From a virus: DNA of 42,108 nucleotides. The translations under genes and the position numbers were made by a program. The stretch is taken from the IMG/VR virus record IMGVR_UViG_3300010396_000027, positions 1-42,108 of that record; one strand, 5' to 3'. Positions 22,945 through 32,068 of this stretch are shown in pieces (the first letter of the stretch is position 1; the number at the start of each line of letters is the position of its first letter). The notes under the pieces were generated by a model. The model made no database searches. It saw only the letters and a program-made list of their open reading frames with translations, and had not been told where the DNA came from.

Positions 22945-24152
22945 TGACGCGGCCGTTCACGCAACTCGACGCCGCGTTCAACTCCGGGACCGTCGACATC
23001 ACATCGTTCGCGCGTGACGGCCTGACGGTCTCGCGAGGGAACACGCAGATCGTCACGAACGGGTTCGTCGCCGATCCGGGCACACTCGATTCGCCGCTCG
23101 ACAACATCACACGTCGGTTCGACCCGAACTACGCGGCCGGACCGTACGGTGGGGGCGCGGATCTCGTTCCACGCGTCGGAATGGCCGCGTTCGCGAACTG
23201 GAACGCCACACCGTACGGGCTGCTCGTCGCGACGGCGGACGGCTGGCCGCAGTCGTTCCCTCTCGACGGGGCAGATCAGTCGGTCGCGCTGCAAGCGACA
23301 GACGCCACGAACATCTTCTCGAACGCAAGTCTGTATATCTCGCGGCCCGCGGAATACTCGGGTGCGCGGATTCAGGCGGTCGTGGATGCGGTCGGTTGGG
23401 CAGGTCCGACGTCGATCGCTCACGGGAACTGCATCATCGGGCCCCTCAACCTCGGTTCGGTGTCGGCATGGCCGCACATGGAAGACGTGACGAAGGCCGA
23501 ATGGGGCGACCTGTATATCGCGAACGATGGGACGCTCACGTTCCGGTCCCGCGACCAGATCCTCTCCGAAACACGGTCGTCGGTGTCGCAAGCGACCTAC
23601 GTGCAGAACGGTACTGACGGGTTCGCTTACTCGGGGATCACGCTCGGGTCGCCTCCTGTCGTGAACGACTGCACCATCACGCACAACGACACCGGCGACG
23701 AAGTGAACGCACAAGACGCTGACAGCATCGCCGCGTTCGGTGTCTGCTCCGCGAGTCTCTCGCTACCGATTCACACTCGGTCGCAGGCACAGCAGTACGC
23801 GGACTGGATGGTCACACGGTTCAAGACGCCGATCACCACGTTCGCGTCAGTGACGTTCACGCCAAGCAACGAGCCGGGCGACACGTTCGACACATGGACT
23901 GAGGTTCTCACCCGCGAGCTCTGCGACCTTGTGACCGTCAACCTCGATCCACTGATCCTCGACACGGATGGCATTACGCGTATCCCGAGCGGTGATCCGA
24001 TCGTGCGTGACTGCTGGATACGTGGCATACAACCGAACTTCTCGCAAGAGCCGTACTCCGTGACGTTCTTCCTGCAAGACGCATCGTGGATCGCCGGGTT
24101 GTGGAAGTGGGACGTGTCGACATGGGACGGCCCCGACGTGTGGGCGTTGTGA
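22944..24152 (+). CDS. Minor tail protein (distal tail/tail-tip)
   Basis: 402 residues starting as TGATG after the tape measure. The mostly beta sequence (TRPFTQLDAAFNSGTVDITS; RDGLTVSRGNTQIVTNGFV; LLVATADGWPQSFPLDGADQ; SYSVTFFLQD-like end with WIAGLWKWDVSTW) resembles the minor tail proteins that follow tape measures in actinophages and build the tail tip. No enzymatic motif seen. Confidence 0.75.
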   Translation: MTRPFTQLDAAFNSGTVDITSFARDGLTVSRGNTQIVTNGFVADPGTLDSPLDNITRRFDPNYAAGPYGGGADLVPRVGMAAFANWNATPYGLLVATADGWPQSFPLDGADQSVALQATDATNIFSNASLYISRPAEYSGARIQAVVDAVGWAGPTSIAHGNCIIGPLNLGSVSAWPHMEDVTKAEWGDLYIANDGTLTFRSRDQILSETRSSVSQATYVQNGTDGFAYSGITLGSPPVVNDCTITHNDTGDEVNAQDADSIAAFGVCSASLSLPIHTRSQAQQYADWMVTRFKTPITTFASVTFTPSNEPGDTFDTWTEVLTRELCDLVTVNLDPLILDTDGITRIPSGDPIVRDCWIRGIQPNFSQEPYSVTFFLQDASWIAGLWKWDVSTWDGPDVWAL

Positions 24153-24161
24153 GGAGGCAGC

Positions 24162-24644
24162 ATGCCGGCTGATCGAACAGACCCGGCCGATGTTGGCTCC
24201 GGCGATACCGGATCGTCGTCGTGGATCAACGCGCTTCCGCGCGGGAAGATCGGCCGTGACGAACTCACTTCCGATTCTGCGGGTACGACTTCGACGGAAG
24301 TGATCCTTGAGGACACGATCGTCGTCTCGTCGGATGGCCGGGAGATCGACATCGACGCGTCGGTGTGTGTGCGTTCGGACATCGATGGTGGCGCGCAGGC
24401 CGCGATCATCTTCGATGGCGATCAGGTCGACCGGAAGAACAACGATTCGGTGAACGCGGGTAAGGACATCTCGTGGTCGTTGTTCGCGCAGGTGCAACCT
24501 GCCGCGGGCACATATGTGGTGCAGGTCATTACGGGTGTGTCGGGTACGGCGGGGAACACGGTGACGGCGAAGGCGAACGGTAAGACGGGTTCGCACGGGA
24601 CGTGCAAGTTCCGCGTCGTGGATCAAGGGCCTGCGTTGTCCTGA
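24162..24644 (+). CDS. Probable tail-tip accessory protein, 160 aa
   Basis: GAGGAGG at 24152-24158 precedes ATG 24162. A disordered start is followed by beta strands (TEVILEDTIVVSSDGREIDI; WSLFAQVQPAAGTYVVQVIT; TVTAKANGKTGSHGTCKFRV), resembling an Ig-like or jelly-roll virion domain. It lies between the minor tail protein and the fibre and is coupled as TGATG to the fibre gene, so a virion role is likely by context. Confidence 0.6.
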   Translation: MPADRTDPADVGSGDTGSSSWINALPRGKIGRDELTSDSAGTTSTEVILEDTIVVSSDGREIDIDASVCVRSDIDGGAQAAIIFDGDQVDRKNNDSVNAGKDISWSLFAQVQPAAGTYVVQVITGVSGTAGNTVTAKANGKTGSHGTCKFRVVDQGPALS

Positions 24645-25405
24645 TGGGCGATCTTCCTGAGGATGTAGCGCGCCGCCTGAAGAAGCTCAGTCGGGGTGTA
24701 ATGCCCGCGGGCGGTCACGGTGGTCGTGTGCTACGGAAAGCGTCCGACGCCGATTTTGATGTGGCGTGGCAGCCCGACAGTGGCGTCCCGTCGGGTGGTA
24801 CGACCGGCCAGGTCCTCACGAAGACGGGCTACTCGGACGGTAACTACGACTGGCGTACACCCCCGACGATCCCGGCGGGTGGCACGACCGGCCAGGTGCT
24901 CACGAAGATCGACGCGACCGATTTCAACGCGGATTGGGAGACGCCCGCTTCTGGTAGTTCGGGCTTCCCAATAGGACCAGAAGACGACACAAACGCGACG
25001 CACGAAATCTCGACCGCGCTCGTCGGGACCGCTTCAGTCTTCGTCGCGAACTCGATCCTTGACGCCCACCCCGGGACGACGGGCGATTTGCAGATCGTCA
25101 CCGGCACTTCGGGCGGTTCTGATTCGAGTGGCGTGTCCATCGACTCGACCGTCTACACGGGCGCGGACGCCAAGCTCACACTCGCGACGCAGGAGAGCGC
25201 AGCGCAGGGCGCGGAAGCGACCCTGATCGTGACGAATGATTCAGCAACCTCCGGATCGATAGAACTCGCGATACAGAACGGCGCGCACACTGCTAGCTGC
25301 ACGATCGACCCGCCCGCGATCTTCTTGCCGAACCTCCCAACATCCGACCCAGGGAACACGGGTCAGCTGTGGAATGACTCTGGCACTGTCAAGGTCTCGC
25401 CGTAG
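24644..25405 (+). CDS. Tail fibre-like protein with GGTTGQVLTK repeats
   Basis: 253 residues. The N-terminal helical part (MGDLPEDVARRLKKLSRGV) may attach to the tail. Two repeats of about 28 residues follow, each with GGTTGQVLTK and a terminal DW/W residue, a repeat widespread in phage fibres and tail-associated proteins. The C-terminal part is beta-rich and Ser/Thr-rich (SSGVSIDSTVYTGADAKLTL). Probably a receptor-binding or fibre component. Confidence 0.7.
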   Translation: MGDLPEDVARRLKKLSRGVMPAGGHGGRVLRKASDADFDVAWQPDSGVPSGGTTGQVLTKTGYSDGNYDWRTPPTIPAGGTTGQVLTKIDATDFNADWETPASGSSGFPIGPEDDTNATHEISTALVGTASVFVANSILDAHPGTTGDLQIVTGTSGGSDSSGVSIDSTVYTGADAKLTLATQESAAQGAEATLIVTNDSATSGSIELAIQNGAHTASCTIDPPAIFLPNLPTSDPGNTGQLWNDSGTVKVSP

Positions 25406-25409
25406 GTAG

Positions 25410-25715
25410 ATGTCTCGTCGTGTTGATGACGAGGACCGGGCCTACACGATGAGTGAAGCGGTGCAACTCGCGTTAGCTGATGTTGTGGCCCGCGACCGGA
25501 CGCGTCGGAAGCTCCGCAAGTTCTTCGCCCGCGCGGATCGGATCAAACGTCAACCGGGTTGGCAGCCGTGGTGGGAACCACCGACCGTATGTCCGAAGGG
25601 TCATGTCGATCCGGATTGGCATTTCCCGGCTGGTGTGCGTCGTTGTGGTGTGTGTGAACGGGCGCGTAATCGCGGGTGGCGACAACGATCGTTGAAGGAG
25701 GGACCGCATGCCTGA
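25410..25715 (+). CDS. Small zinc-ribbon-like protein, 101 aa
   Basis: ATG 25410. A basic helical N-terminal half (VARDRTRRKLRKFFARADRI) is followed by a C-terminal VCPKGH and RRCGVCERARNRGWR cluster (C-x3-H and C-x2-C), a small zinc ribbon. Often found next to lysis or tail genes in actinophages. No enzymatic motif. Overlaps the lysin gene by 8 bases. Confidence 0.6.
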   Translation: MSRRVDDEDRAYTMSEAVQLALADVVARDRTRRKLRKFFARADRIKRQPGWQPWWEPPTVCPKGHVDPDWHFPAGVRRCGVCERARNRGWRQRSLKEGPHA

Positions 25716-26526
25716 CGTGTTGCCGAACATGGAAGACGCGTTGGCGTGGGAAGTTGCGCAAGACGGCGATCTCTACATCATCCGCCGGCCGATCAGCTTC
25801 GACCACGCGTACAACGATCCGCAGGGCGAGGACTGCTCCGAGTTGCAGTTGCTCGCGTGCCGCCAGGCGTGCATCCTCGCGGGGAAGCCGCAGGACTGGC
25901 TGTTCCCGTACGACGTATCGAACACCGTGGGGATGTACCTGCATGCGCAAGCGCGCGGCTGGCTCGCATCCGTCCCGGCCGGTGTCGCGTTACGTGGCGC
26001 GATCATGCTCAAAGGTCGCGCCGGGGGTGCGGGTGCAGCAGGGCACACTGCAATGTCGGGCGGGAACGGCCAGCAGTTCGCCGCGCACTCCTCTCACCTC
26101 CCCGCGTCGCAGCAGGTCGGTTGGGCACCGATGTACGGCGGCAGCGACTACCAGGACTCGATCATCTTCCCGCCCGACATAGCGTTCTACCCGACCCGCG
26201 ACACGATCCCGGTCGATCCGAAGGTGTTGCAGTGGCTTGCCAGCTTGGAGGAGTGGGCAGCGTCGTTCGATCATCCGCGCACGAAGGACGGCAAGTACGG
26301 GTACCTCCGACAGGGTGACACGAACCACCGTGTGACGGTGCTCGTGAACATGCTGATCCTCCGAGGGTTGCTCGACCCGTCGAAGAAGACGAACACCTAC
26401 AACGGCAACGTCGTGCGCTCGGTTCGCAATGTGCAGCACTCGCTCCCGACACCGGTCAAGGGTGGTCGCCGTGCCGGTGCCGGTGTCGCCCACTGGCTCG
26501 TCAACCCGTCACCGAAGGCAGCGTGA
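25708..26526 (+). CDS. Endolysin/peptidoglycan hydrolase, NlpC/P60- or CHAP-like
   Basis: 272 residues. The N-terminal half fits a papain-like cell-wall peptidase: GEDCSELQLLACRQACILAG with candidate nucleophile Cys43, and GHTAMSGGNGQQFAAHSSH with candidate His113. The C-terminal region (YGYLRQGDTNHRVTVLVNML; NVVRSVRNVQHSL) may bind the wall. No signal peptide, so a holin is needed; three small membrane proteins follow. Amidase specificity cannot be excluded. The gene lies inside the tail block. Confidence 0.7.
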   Translation: MPDVLPNMEDALAWEVAQDGDLYIIRRPISFDHAYNDPQGEDCSELQLLACRQACILAGKPQDWLFPYDVSNTVGMYLHAQARGWLASVPAGVALRGAIMLKGRAGGAGAAGHTAMSGGNGQQFAAHSSHLPASQQVGWAPMYGGSDYQDSIIFPPDIAFYPTRDTIPVDPKVLQWLASLEEWAASFDHPRTKDGKYGYLRQGDTNHRVTVLVNMLILRGLLDPSKKTNTYNGNVVRSVRNVQHSLPTPVKGGRRAGAGVAHWLVNPSPKAA

Positions 26527-26744
26527 ACGCCTGCATGCCGGACAGAGCCCGCAGCGATGTACGTCGCCTGTTCTCCACTGATCAACGCGTCGAACTCCTC
26601 GAAGACGATCTCGATAAGAACGACGACGCGTTCGCCGCGCTCACCAAAGCCGTGAATCGACTGACGGGAGTCCTCGTGGGAGCGATCATCTCGTTCGCGT
26701 CGTCGGCAGTTGCGCTCGTCTACTCGATCGCGACACGACGATGA
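26523..26744 (+). CDS. Small membrane protein, XhlA-like holin-associated
   Basis: 73 residues; GTGA overlap at the lysin stop. An acidic coiled-coil half (TDQRVELLEDDLDKNDDAFA) is followed by one transmembrane segment (LTGVLVGAIISFASSAVALVYSI, residues about 47-69) and a basic end, the layout of haemolysin XhlA-type lysis helpers. Start GTG 26523; ATG 26535 is possible. Confidence 0.65.
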   Translation: MNACMPDRARSDVRRLFSTDQRVELLEDDLDKNDDAFAALTKAVNRLTGVLVGAIISFASSAVALVYSIATRR

Positions 26745-27091
26745 CGCACCGTCTCGCACACTGGTTCGCACGTTCAGGCTGGTTCATTCTCCTGGTACTG
26801 ATCGTCCTCACTCCGATCATCCTGACCGGCCTTTACATCACGCTCGCGAACCGGATCAGCGACACCGCGGCGGCGGCGGCGCATGGTGCGTGTGTCGGCC
26901 AGAACGAGGTGCGCCACGAGGTTGTCTCGTTCGTTGACGACACGATCACCCGCTCGACTCGCAGCCTCACCGCGACGCTCGCGAGCCCGAGTTCGAGTTC
27001 CGCGCAGAAAGCCGCGGCGACGAAGAACCTGTCGGAACTGCGCGACTTCTCTGACCGGATTCACGGAAGTCTCTCACCACGCAAATGCTGA
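26741..27091 (+). CDS. Single-pass membrane protein of the lysis cassette, 116 aa
   Basis: ATGA overlap with the preceding gene. One transmembrane segment near the N terminus (WFILLVLIVLTPIILTGLYI, about residues 14-33) and an exported or periplasm-side Ala/Ser-rich helical domain with a single Cys at 51 and a C-terminal Cys. Could be a lysis regulator or spanin-like protein of actinophages; no family identified. Confidence 0.6.
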   Translation: MTHRLAHWFARSGWFILLVLIVLTPIILTGLYITLANRISDTAAAAAHGACVGQNEVRHEVVSFVDDTITRSTRSLTATLASPSSSSAQKAAATKNLSELRDFSDRIHGSLSPRKC

Positions 27092-27108
27092 CCCAAGGAG
27101 TAATCCTG

Positions 27109-27282
27109 ATGAACTTCGGCCGCTACACCAAGACCGTCACTGCGCTCGTTGGCGCAGGCATCGCGTTCGCGACGCTCGTCATCACCAGCGCACCCTCCGC
27201 GATCTCGAGCTCGGAGTGGCTGTCGGGTGCGATCGGTCTTGCGACCGCGCTCGGCGTCTACAGCCTGCCCAACAAGGGCTAG
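27109..27282 (+). CDS. Small holin, 57 aa
   Basis: ATG 27109 has AAGGAG at 27095-27100 (ATG 27085 in frame is less well placed). Two hydrophobic helices (TVTALVGAGIAFATLVIT, about 9-26; LSGAIGLATALGVYSL, about 38-53) separated by SSSEW, with a short PNKG tail, the typical form of small actinophage holins. It sits two genes after the lysin. Confidence 0.7.
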   Translation: MNFGRYTKTVTALVGAGIAFATLVITSAPSAISSSEWLSGAIGLATALGVYSLPNKG

Positions 27283-27313
27283 CCCGCGCGCTCGCGCACC
27301 TCGAAAGAAGGCG

Positions 27314-27333
27314 GCGGCCGGTGAAACGGCCGC
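27314..27333 (+). other. GC-rich hairpin after holin
   Basis: GCGGCCG (27314-27320) pairs with CGGCCGC (27327-27333), loop GTGAAA. No T run. It lies between the lysis and fibre genes and may attenuate readthrough or protect mRNA. Confidence 0.4.
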
Positions 27334-27349
27334 GCTGAGAAAGGCGACG

Positions 27350-27769
27350 ATGCCCACAATCCTTGATCTCGTCTGGAAGCCCAGCGCGGACGCGCCCACA
27401 CTCCCGACCGACACCTACCCGGTGCTCGCTCCCGCGGTGTACCGCAACGACGGGTACTCGATCCACTTCACGCTCTCCGATGGTGACGACCCGTACGTGC
27501 CGGAAGGGACGTTGACCGCGCAGATCCGTAAGGCGCGACTCGCCGCGGGCGCAACCCCCGGCGAGCCGCTCGCGTCGTTCGACGTGACAGTCGGCGGCGA
27601 TAACGGTAACGAGGTGACGCTCGACCTCGACGAGACGATCACCGAAGCGCTTCCCGATTCCGCGTATTGGGACTTGCAGGAGTCGTTCGTCGATGGGCCG
27701 CCGCGGACATGGTTCACGGGCCGCGTGAAGGCGTGGGGCGACATCACGCGTGACGAGGACGGCTCGTGA
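27350..27769 (+). CDS. Fibre-attachment/baseplate-like protein (BppU-like N-terminal)
   Basis: 139 residues starting at ATG 27350 with GAGAAAGG upstream. [20 protein letters not shown], followed by QIRKARL, strongly recalls the beta-sandwich N-terminal domain of upper-baseplate or fibre-attachment proteins, in which DGDD/P and QIR recur. It is coupled as GTGA to the first collagen-like fibre gene and probably links it to the tail. Confidence 0.65.
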   Translation: MPTILDLVWKPSADAPTLPTDTYPVLAPAVYRNDGYSIHFTLSDGDDPYVPEGTLTAQIRKARLAAGATPGEPLASFDVTVGGDNGNEVTLDLDETITEALPDSAYWDLQESFVDGPPRTWFTGRVKAWGDITRDEDGS

Positions 27770-30135
27770 ACGTCGACATCGAGGTGCAGGTCGGCACATC
27801 ACCGACCGTCGATGTCGACGTGCAGATCGCACCGCCGACGTTCACCGTCGTGTCGGTGCTGCCTACGGGTCCGCGAGGACCGCGCGGCATCGGCATCCCC
27901 ACCGGTGGCAACCCGGGCCAGTTCGTCGTCAAGACCGGCCCGGCTGACGGTGAGCTCGGCTTCATCGACCCCGACGCGGCGACGCAAGGCCCGACAGGTC
28001 CCACAGGACCAACAGGCGCAACCGGTCCGCAGGGAACCCCCGGCGCGGCGGGCGCTGCCGGTGCGACGGGTCACACTGGCCCGACCGGTGCTACTGGCCC
28101 CACGGGGGCGACTGGTTCACAAGGCATCCAGGGCTCGACGGGTGCCACGGGCGCTACGGGATCTCAAGGCGCGCAAGGTGTCGCGGGTCCTATTGGTGCG
28201 ACGGGGCCGCAGGGTTCCGCGGGCACGAACGGTGCCACCGGTGCAACCGGGCCGACCGGAGCTACGGGCAGCGCGGGCGTTCAAGGCCCCACCGGCGCGA
28301 CGGGAGCTACTGGCTCGCAAGGGTTGCAGGGCATAGCAGGTCCGACAGGTCCGACCGGGAGCACGGGCGCGACGGGCACGGCCGGTGCTCCCGGCTCGGC
28401 TGGCGCAACGGGTCCCACGGGACCAACGGGACCAACGGGCGCAACCGGATCGCAAGGTGTTCAAGGAGTCGCCGGCCCAACTGGACCTACCGGTGCGACG
28501 GGAAGTGCTGGCACTCCGGGTTCGGCCGGGGCAACCGGTCCGACAGGACCGACTGGCGCGACAGGGACCGCAGGTTCACCAGGCGCGGCCGGAGCAACTG
28601 GACCGACAGGTCCCACGGGTACCACGGGTAGCGCTGGAAGTAATGGCGCGCCCGGCGCGACAGGCCCCACCGGTGCTACTGGACCGCAGGGAATCGCGGG
28701 ACCAACAGGAGCGACAGGCGCGACCGGTCCTGGTGGGTCGTCCACGGTCGATGTCACGCAGACCGCCCACGGCTTCTCATTCGGTGACGCGGTCAGGTAC
28801 GACGGCTCCGAGTACGTGCACGCGCAAGCCGACTCAGCCGCGCACGCGGAGGTCATCGGCTTGGTCTCCGCGGTTACTGACGCGGATCACTTCACGCTCT
28901 CCACCGGTGGACGCATCGACGGATTCACCGGCGCGACCGCAGGCGAGGTCTACTTCCTCGACCCCGACAATGCGGGCCTGTTGACGTTGACGGAACCGAC
29001 GACAGTCGGGCAGATATCGAAGCCGCTGCTCATCACAGACTCGACCACGAGCGGGTTTTTCGTGAACTTTCGTGGCGAAGTCATCGCGGATCTCGGTACA
29101 GGAGGAGGGGGAAGCTGGATCTACGGCGACGGTTCCGATGGCGAACTCATAGTTCCCGTGGCATCGCGCGACATCACCGACGCTGTGCTGACCGTCGGGT
29201 CTACGACGCTCACGTCGGACACCGCGGACTTCACCTCCGACGACCTGCACACGCTCGTCGACGTTTCCGTGAGCGACTTCCACCTTGCGGTGGGCACCAT
29301 CGTCACGATCAACTCTCCAACGTCCGTCGAGCTGTCGCGCCCATCGGACGTGTCGACGAGCAGCGCGACCATCGGATCGAATCGCGTCCCGACCGGCTGG
29401 CGTTGGACCGACGTCACCGTCGTCGAAGGCGCAACCTTCACGATCTCCCCGCTCCTCTTCCCGATCACCGGCATCGCTGCCGACGCCTTCGGGGAGGACT
29501 GGAAAGTGCCCTCGGTGATGATGGTCGGAACGGACACCTTCACCATCAATGGCACGCTCGATCTTCACGGGCAGAGCGCGTCCGGCGCGACCCCCGGCGA
29601 CGGTTCGTTTTTCGTAGGCGCAGCGGGAACGACTGGGGACGGAGCCCTCCCGGCAGTCCCCTACTCCGGCATGACTGCCGACGGACAATCCGGCGATGGC
29701 GACGGTCATCCCGGCACTTCAGTCGGAAAACTGAACTTCGAGGGAGCTCCGCTTCTTGACCCGGTACTCCTGCGCTCGTTCCGCGACGGACTCTGGCCGG
29801 GGACCCCAGGAGCGAGCGGCGGGGGTGATGGATCGCACGCAGGAGGCGCAGGCGGCAACGCAGGCACGAGCGCGCTCATCTGCTTCCGGCACATCGTGCA
29901 TGGCCCATCGAATCTCTACGACCTGCGCGGCGGTGACGGCGGTGACGGCGACCCGGCCGGGAACTGCGGTGGTGGCGGCGGTGGTGGCGGCGTATGGTGG
30001 ATGACCATCTCCGACGACCTCACCGGCGACGCGAATATCAGCGGCGCGGGTGGCGCGGGTGGTACGGGCTCGGGAACGGGTACCGATGGCCAGTCAGGCG
30101 AGGACGGTTTCGTGATCCACGTGCTGAACACCTGA
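27766..30135 (+). CDS. Tail fibre with long collagen-like domain, 789 aa
   Basis: GTG 27766 overlaps the previous stop. After a beta N terminus the product runs about 83 uninterrupted Gly-X-Y triplets (27988 to about 28735), mostly Gly-Pro-Thr, Gly-Ala-Thr and Gly-Ser/Ala-Gln/Gly. Then come beta-rich domains and a Gly-rich C terminus (about residues 740-789) with a polyglycine run (GGGGGGGV). Such triple-helical stalks carry a receptor-binding head. The many Thr in the third triplet position are likely solvent-exposed and could be O-glycosylated. Confidence 0.85.
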   Translation: MNVDIEVQVGTSPTVDVDVQIAPPTFTVVSVLPTGPRGPRGIGIPTGGNPGQFVVKTGPADGELGFIDPDAATQGPTGPTGPTGATGPQGTPGAAGAAGATGHTGPTGATGPTGATGSQGIQGSTGATGATGSQGAQGVAGPIGATGPQGSAGTNGATGATGPTGATGSAGVQGPTGATGATGSQGLQGIAGPTGPTGSTGATGTAGAPGSAGATGPTGPTGPTGATGSQGVQGVAGPTGPTGATGSAGTPGSAGATGPTGPTGATGTAGSPGAAGATGPTGPTGTTGSAGSNGAPGATGPTGATGPQGIAGPTGATGATGPGGSSTVDVTQTAHGFSFGDAVRYDGSEYVHAQADSAAHAEVIGLVSAVTDADHFTLSTGGRIDGFTGATAGEVYFLDPDNAGLLTLTEPTTVGQISKPLLITDSTTSGFFVNFRGEVIADLGTGGGGSWIYGDGSDGELIVPVASRDITDAVLTVGSTTLTSDTADFTSDDLHTLVDVSVSDFHLAVGTIVTINSPTSVELSRPSDVSTSSATIGSNRVPTGWRWTDVTVVEGATFTISPLLFPITGIAADAFGEDWKVPSVMMVGTDTFTINGTLDLHGQSASGATPGDGSFFVGAAGTTGDGALPAVPYSGMTADGQSGDGDGHPGTSVGKLNFEGAPLLDPVLLRSFRDGLWPGTPGASGGGDGSHAGGAGGNAGTSALICFRHIVHGPSNLYDLRGGDGGDGDPAGNCGGGGGGGGVWWMTISDDLTGDANISGAGGAGGTGSGTGTDGQSGEDGFVIHVLNT
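27988..28735 (+). repeat. Collagen-like Gly-X-Y repeat tract, fibre 1
   Basis: About 83 consecutive codon triplets encoding Gly-X-Y with codon-diverse GGN, CCN/GCN and ACN sequences; imperfect tandem 9-bp and 18-bp units. Not CRISPR: no conserved repeat/spacer alternation. Confidence 0.9.
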
Positions 30136-30209
30136 TGCGCGTGATGGGTCTCTCTATCTGGCAGCCCGCGCGCGGCCACGAAACTTCTGAAGGGTGGGAG
30201 ATCCGATGA
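30135..30209 (+). CDS. 24-residue coupled micro-ORF between the two fibres
   Basis: Starts as TGATG at the stop of fibre 1, ends with a TGA overlapping ATG 30206 of fibre 2 (ATGA). Product begins [20 protein letters not shown]. It is the third gap-filling micro-ORF with overlaps at both ends, so a translational relay rather than a functional peptide is a fair reading. Confidence 0.4.
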   Translation: MRVMGLSIWQPARGHETSEGWEIR

Positions 30210-32068
30210 CCGGTTCCGCGTTTCAAGCCGTCATCGGCGCCGACGGACCCACAGGACCGACCGGCGCGACCGGCGCGACGGGTGCTGATGGATCACCCGG
30301 CAGCGCTGGCGCGACTGGTCCCACTGGCCCGACAGGTGCAACGGGAAGTGCCGGGTCGCCAGGTAGCCCGGGAAGTGCTGGAGCAACAGGTCCGACGGGA
30401 GCTACCGGGCCTACGGGTTCGGCGGGAAGCAATGGCTCCAACGGCGCGACGGGACCCACGGGCGCAACGGGTCCCACAGGTGTCACTGGTCCGACAGGAA
30501 CCACGGGAACCACGGGAGCGACCGGGCCAACGGGAGCAACCGGCGCGACTGGACCGAGCGCGCTCACCACGAAGGGCGACATCGCCACCTACGACACGGG
30601 CGTCGCGCGTCTTCCTGTCGGCACCAACGGTCAGGTACTCGTCCCCGACTCCGCGCAGGCGAAGGGGATCAAGTGGGCGAACCTCGGCGACCTCACCGAG
30701 ATCGGATCACTGCAAGCGATTGCGCTTGTGCAAGCCGCGCAGATCGCAGCCGAACAGCGCGCGGACTCTGGTTACTACGTCGGCCAGGGCTGCGCGATCG
30801 GCGTCTCCGGAACGGCAGGGAAGCTCTCGATCACTGCGGGCACCGTGATCGTCGGGACTACCGATCTCGCGGTCGCGGCCGCGAGTGCAATCACCGGCAC
30901 GGACAGTTCGCACGACGACATCACCGAACTCGCGGATGCAACCAATCCGAAGTGGGTCGTCGTTGAACTCGACAGCTCGGGCATCAGCTACAACCAGGGC
31001 ACCGCAGCCGCGACGCCGGCAATCCCCGCGTTCACCGCGTCACGTGTTCCGCTCGCGCTGCTCTACATCCCCGCAGCGGCGACGAACTCGACCACGATCG
31101 ATTCGCTCCTCACGACAGCGAACGGCAACGTCAAGCTCGTCAGCATCGCGGTCACGCGTCTCGGACCGACGGCCACCGGCTGGCAGTACGACCAGGACAC
31201 ATGGACGTACGAGGGTGGCGGCATGGCCGGCTGGCTGTTCTCAACAACCAACAACCCCACCACGTATCTCCCGCCCGGCACGAAGGTGTCGTTCAACGAT
31301 GGCTCCGTGAAGTACGGGGTCGTCGCGCACTCGTCGTTCTCACCTGCGACACCGCTCACGTCGGTGTCGAGTTCGTCAACGCCATCATCGGATAGCAAGC
31401 TCAACAAGACGGCGCACGGCCTGAATAACGGCGACGTGGTGACCCTCTCCGGCGTCTCGGGAACGACTGGCATCGCGAACAGCACGAACTACTACGTGGT
31501 GACGGTTACCGCGAACGCGTTTCAGCTCTCCAACACCTTGCGCGGAGCGGCGATCACCCTCGGGGGAACCCAAGACACTGGCATCACGGTTACCGGCGTG
31601 AAGGCTGTCACGCTGATTCCGAACGCGACGTACACGATGTCGAACGCGACACTCGTCCGACCGCGCTTCTCCTACCAGGACAACCCGCAAGCTGGAAGCT
31701 TCGACTGGATCTTCACGTGGACCCCCACGCTGTCGGGATGGAGTGCAGCACCGACCGGGAACTTCTACCGGTTCTCGACGAGCGGCACGAAGATCACCCT
31801 GTTCATAGCGCAGGGCACCGGCGGCGCGGGAACGAGCAACAACGCAACGCACACCGCGTCCCTGCCCGTTAACCCGAAGTTGCTCTCGTTCATGCTCTGG
31901 ATGAACCCGTGCTACGCGATCGACAACGGCACCAACCAGACCGGACTCCTACGCATCGCGTCCGGCGCCACGGTTATCGGCCTGAACGGCATCATCGCTT
32001 CCGCGAACAACACAAGCTCGGGGAGCAGCGCGATCCTTGGCGGCCAGATCACCTACGAGTTCGCATGA
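30206..32068 (+). CDS. Second tail fibre with collagen-like domain, 620 aa
   Basis: ATG 30206 has GGGAG upstream. Residues 11-118 are 36 Gly-X-Y triplets, again rich in Gly-Pro-Thr and Gly-Ala-Thr. Next comes [19 protein letters not shown], related to the GGTTGQVLTK repeats of the protein at 24644, then an Ala-rich helical and beta region and a Ser/Thr-rich C-terminal half. It probably forms another trimeric fibre or receptor-binding protein. Ends ATGA into the esterase gene. Confidence 0.82.
   Translation: MTGSAFQAVIGADGPTGPTGATGATGADGSPGSAGATGPTGPTGATGSAGSPGSPGSAGATGPTGATGPTGSAGSNGSNGATGPTGATGPTGVTGPTGTTGTTGATGPTGATGATGPSALTTKGDIATYDTGVARLPVGTNGQVLVPDSAQAKGIKWANLGDLTEIGSLQAIALVQAAQIAAEQRADSGYYVGQGCAIGVSGTAGKLSITAGTVIVGTTDLAVAAASAITGTDSSHDDITELADATNPKWVVVELDSSGISYNQGTAAATPAIPAFTASRVPLALLYIPAAATNSTTIDSLLTTANGNVKLVSIAVTRLGPTATGWQYDQDTWTYEGGGMAGWLFSTTNNPTTYLPPGTKVSFNDGSVKYGVVAHSSFSPATPLTSVSSSSTPSSDSKLNKTAHGLNNGDVVTLSGVSGTTGIANSTNYYVVTVTANAFQLSNTLRGAAITLGGTQDTGITVTGVKAVTLIPNATYTMSNATLVRPRFSYQDNPQAGSFDWIFTWTPTLSGWSAAPTGNFYRFSTSGTKITLFIAQGTGGAGTSNNATHTASLPVNPKLLSFMLWMNPCYAIDNGTNQTGLLRIASGATVIGLNGIIASANNTSSGSSAILGGQITYEFA
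30236..30559 (+). repeat. Collagen-like Gly-X-Y repeat tract, fibre 2
   Basis: 36 consecutive Gly-X-Y triplets. Shares the Gly-Pro-Thr/Gly-Ala-Thr motif composition of the tract at 27988-28735, allowing recombination between the two fibre genes. Confidence 0.9.

Noticed and set aside
27988-28735. A CRISPR array or satellite repeat
   Set aside because: Short tandem units encode Gly-X-Y triplets in one frame with varied codons; there is no repeat-spacer alternation.
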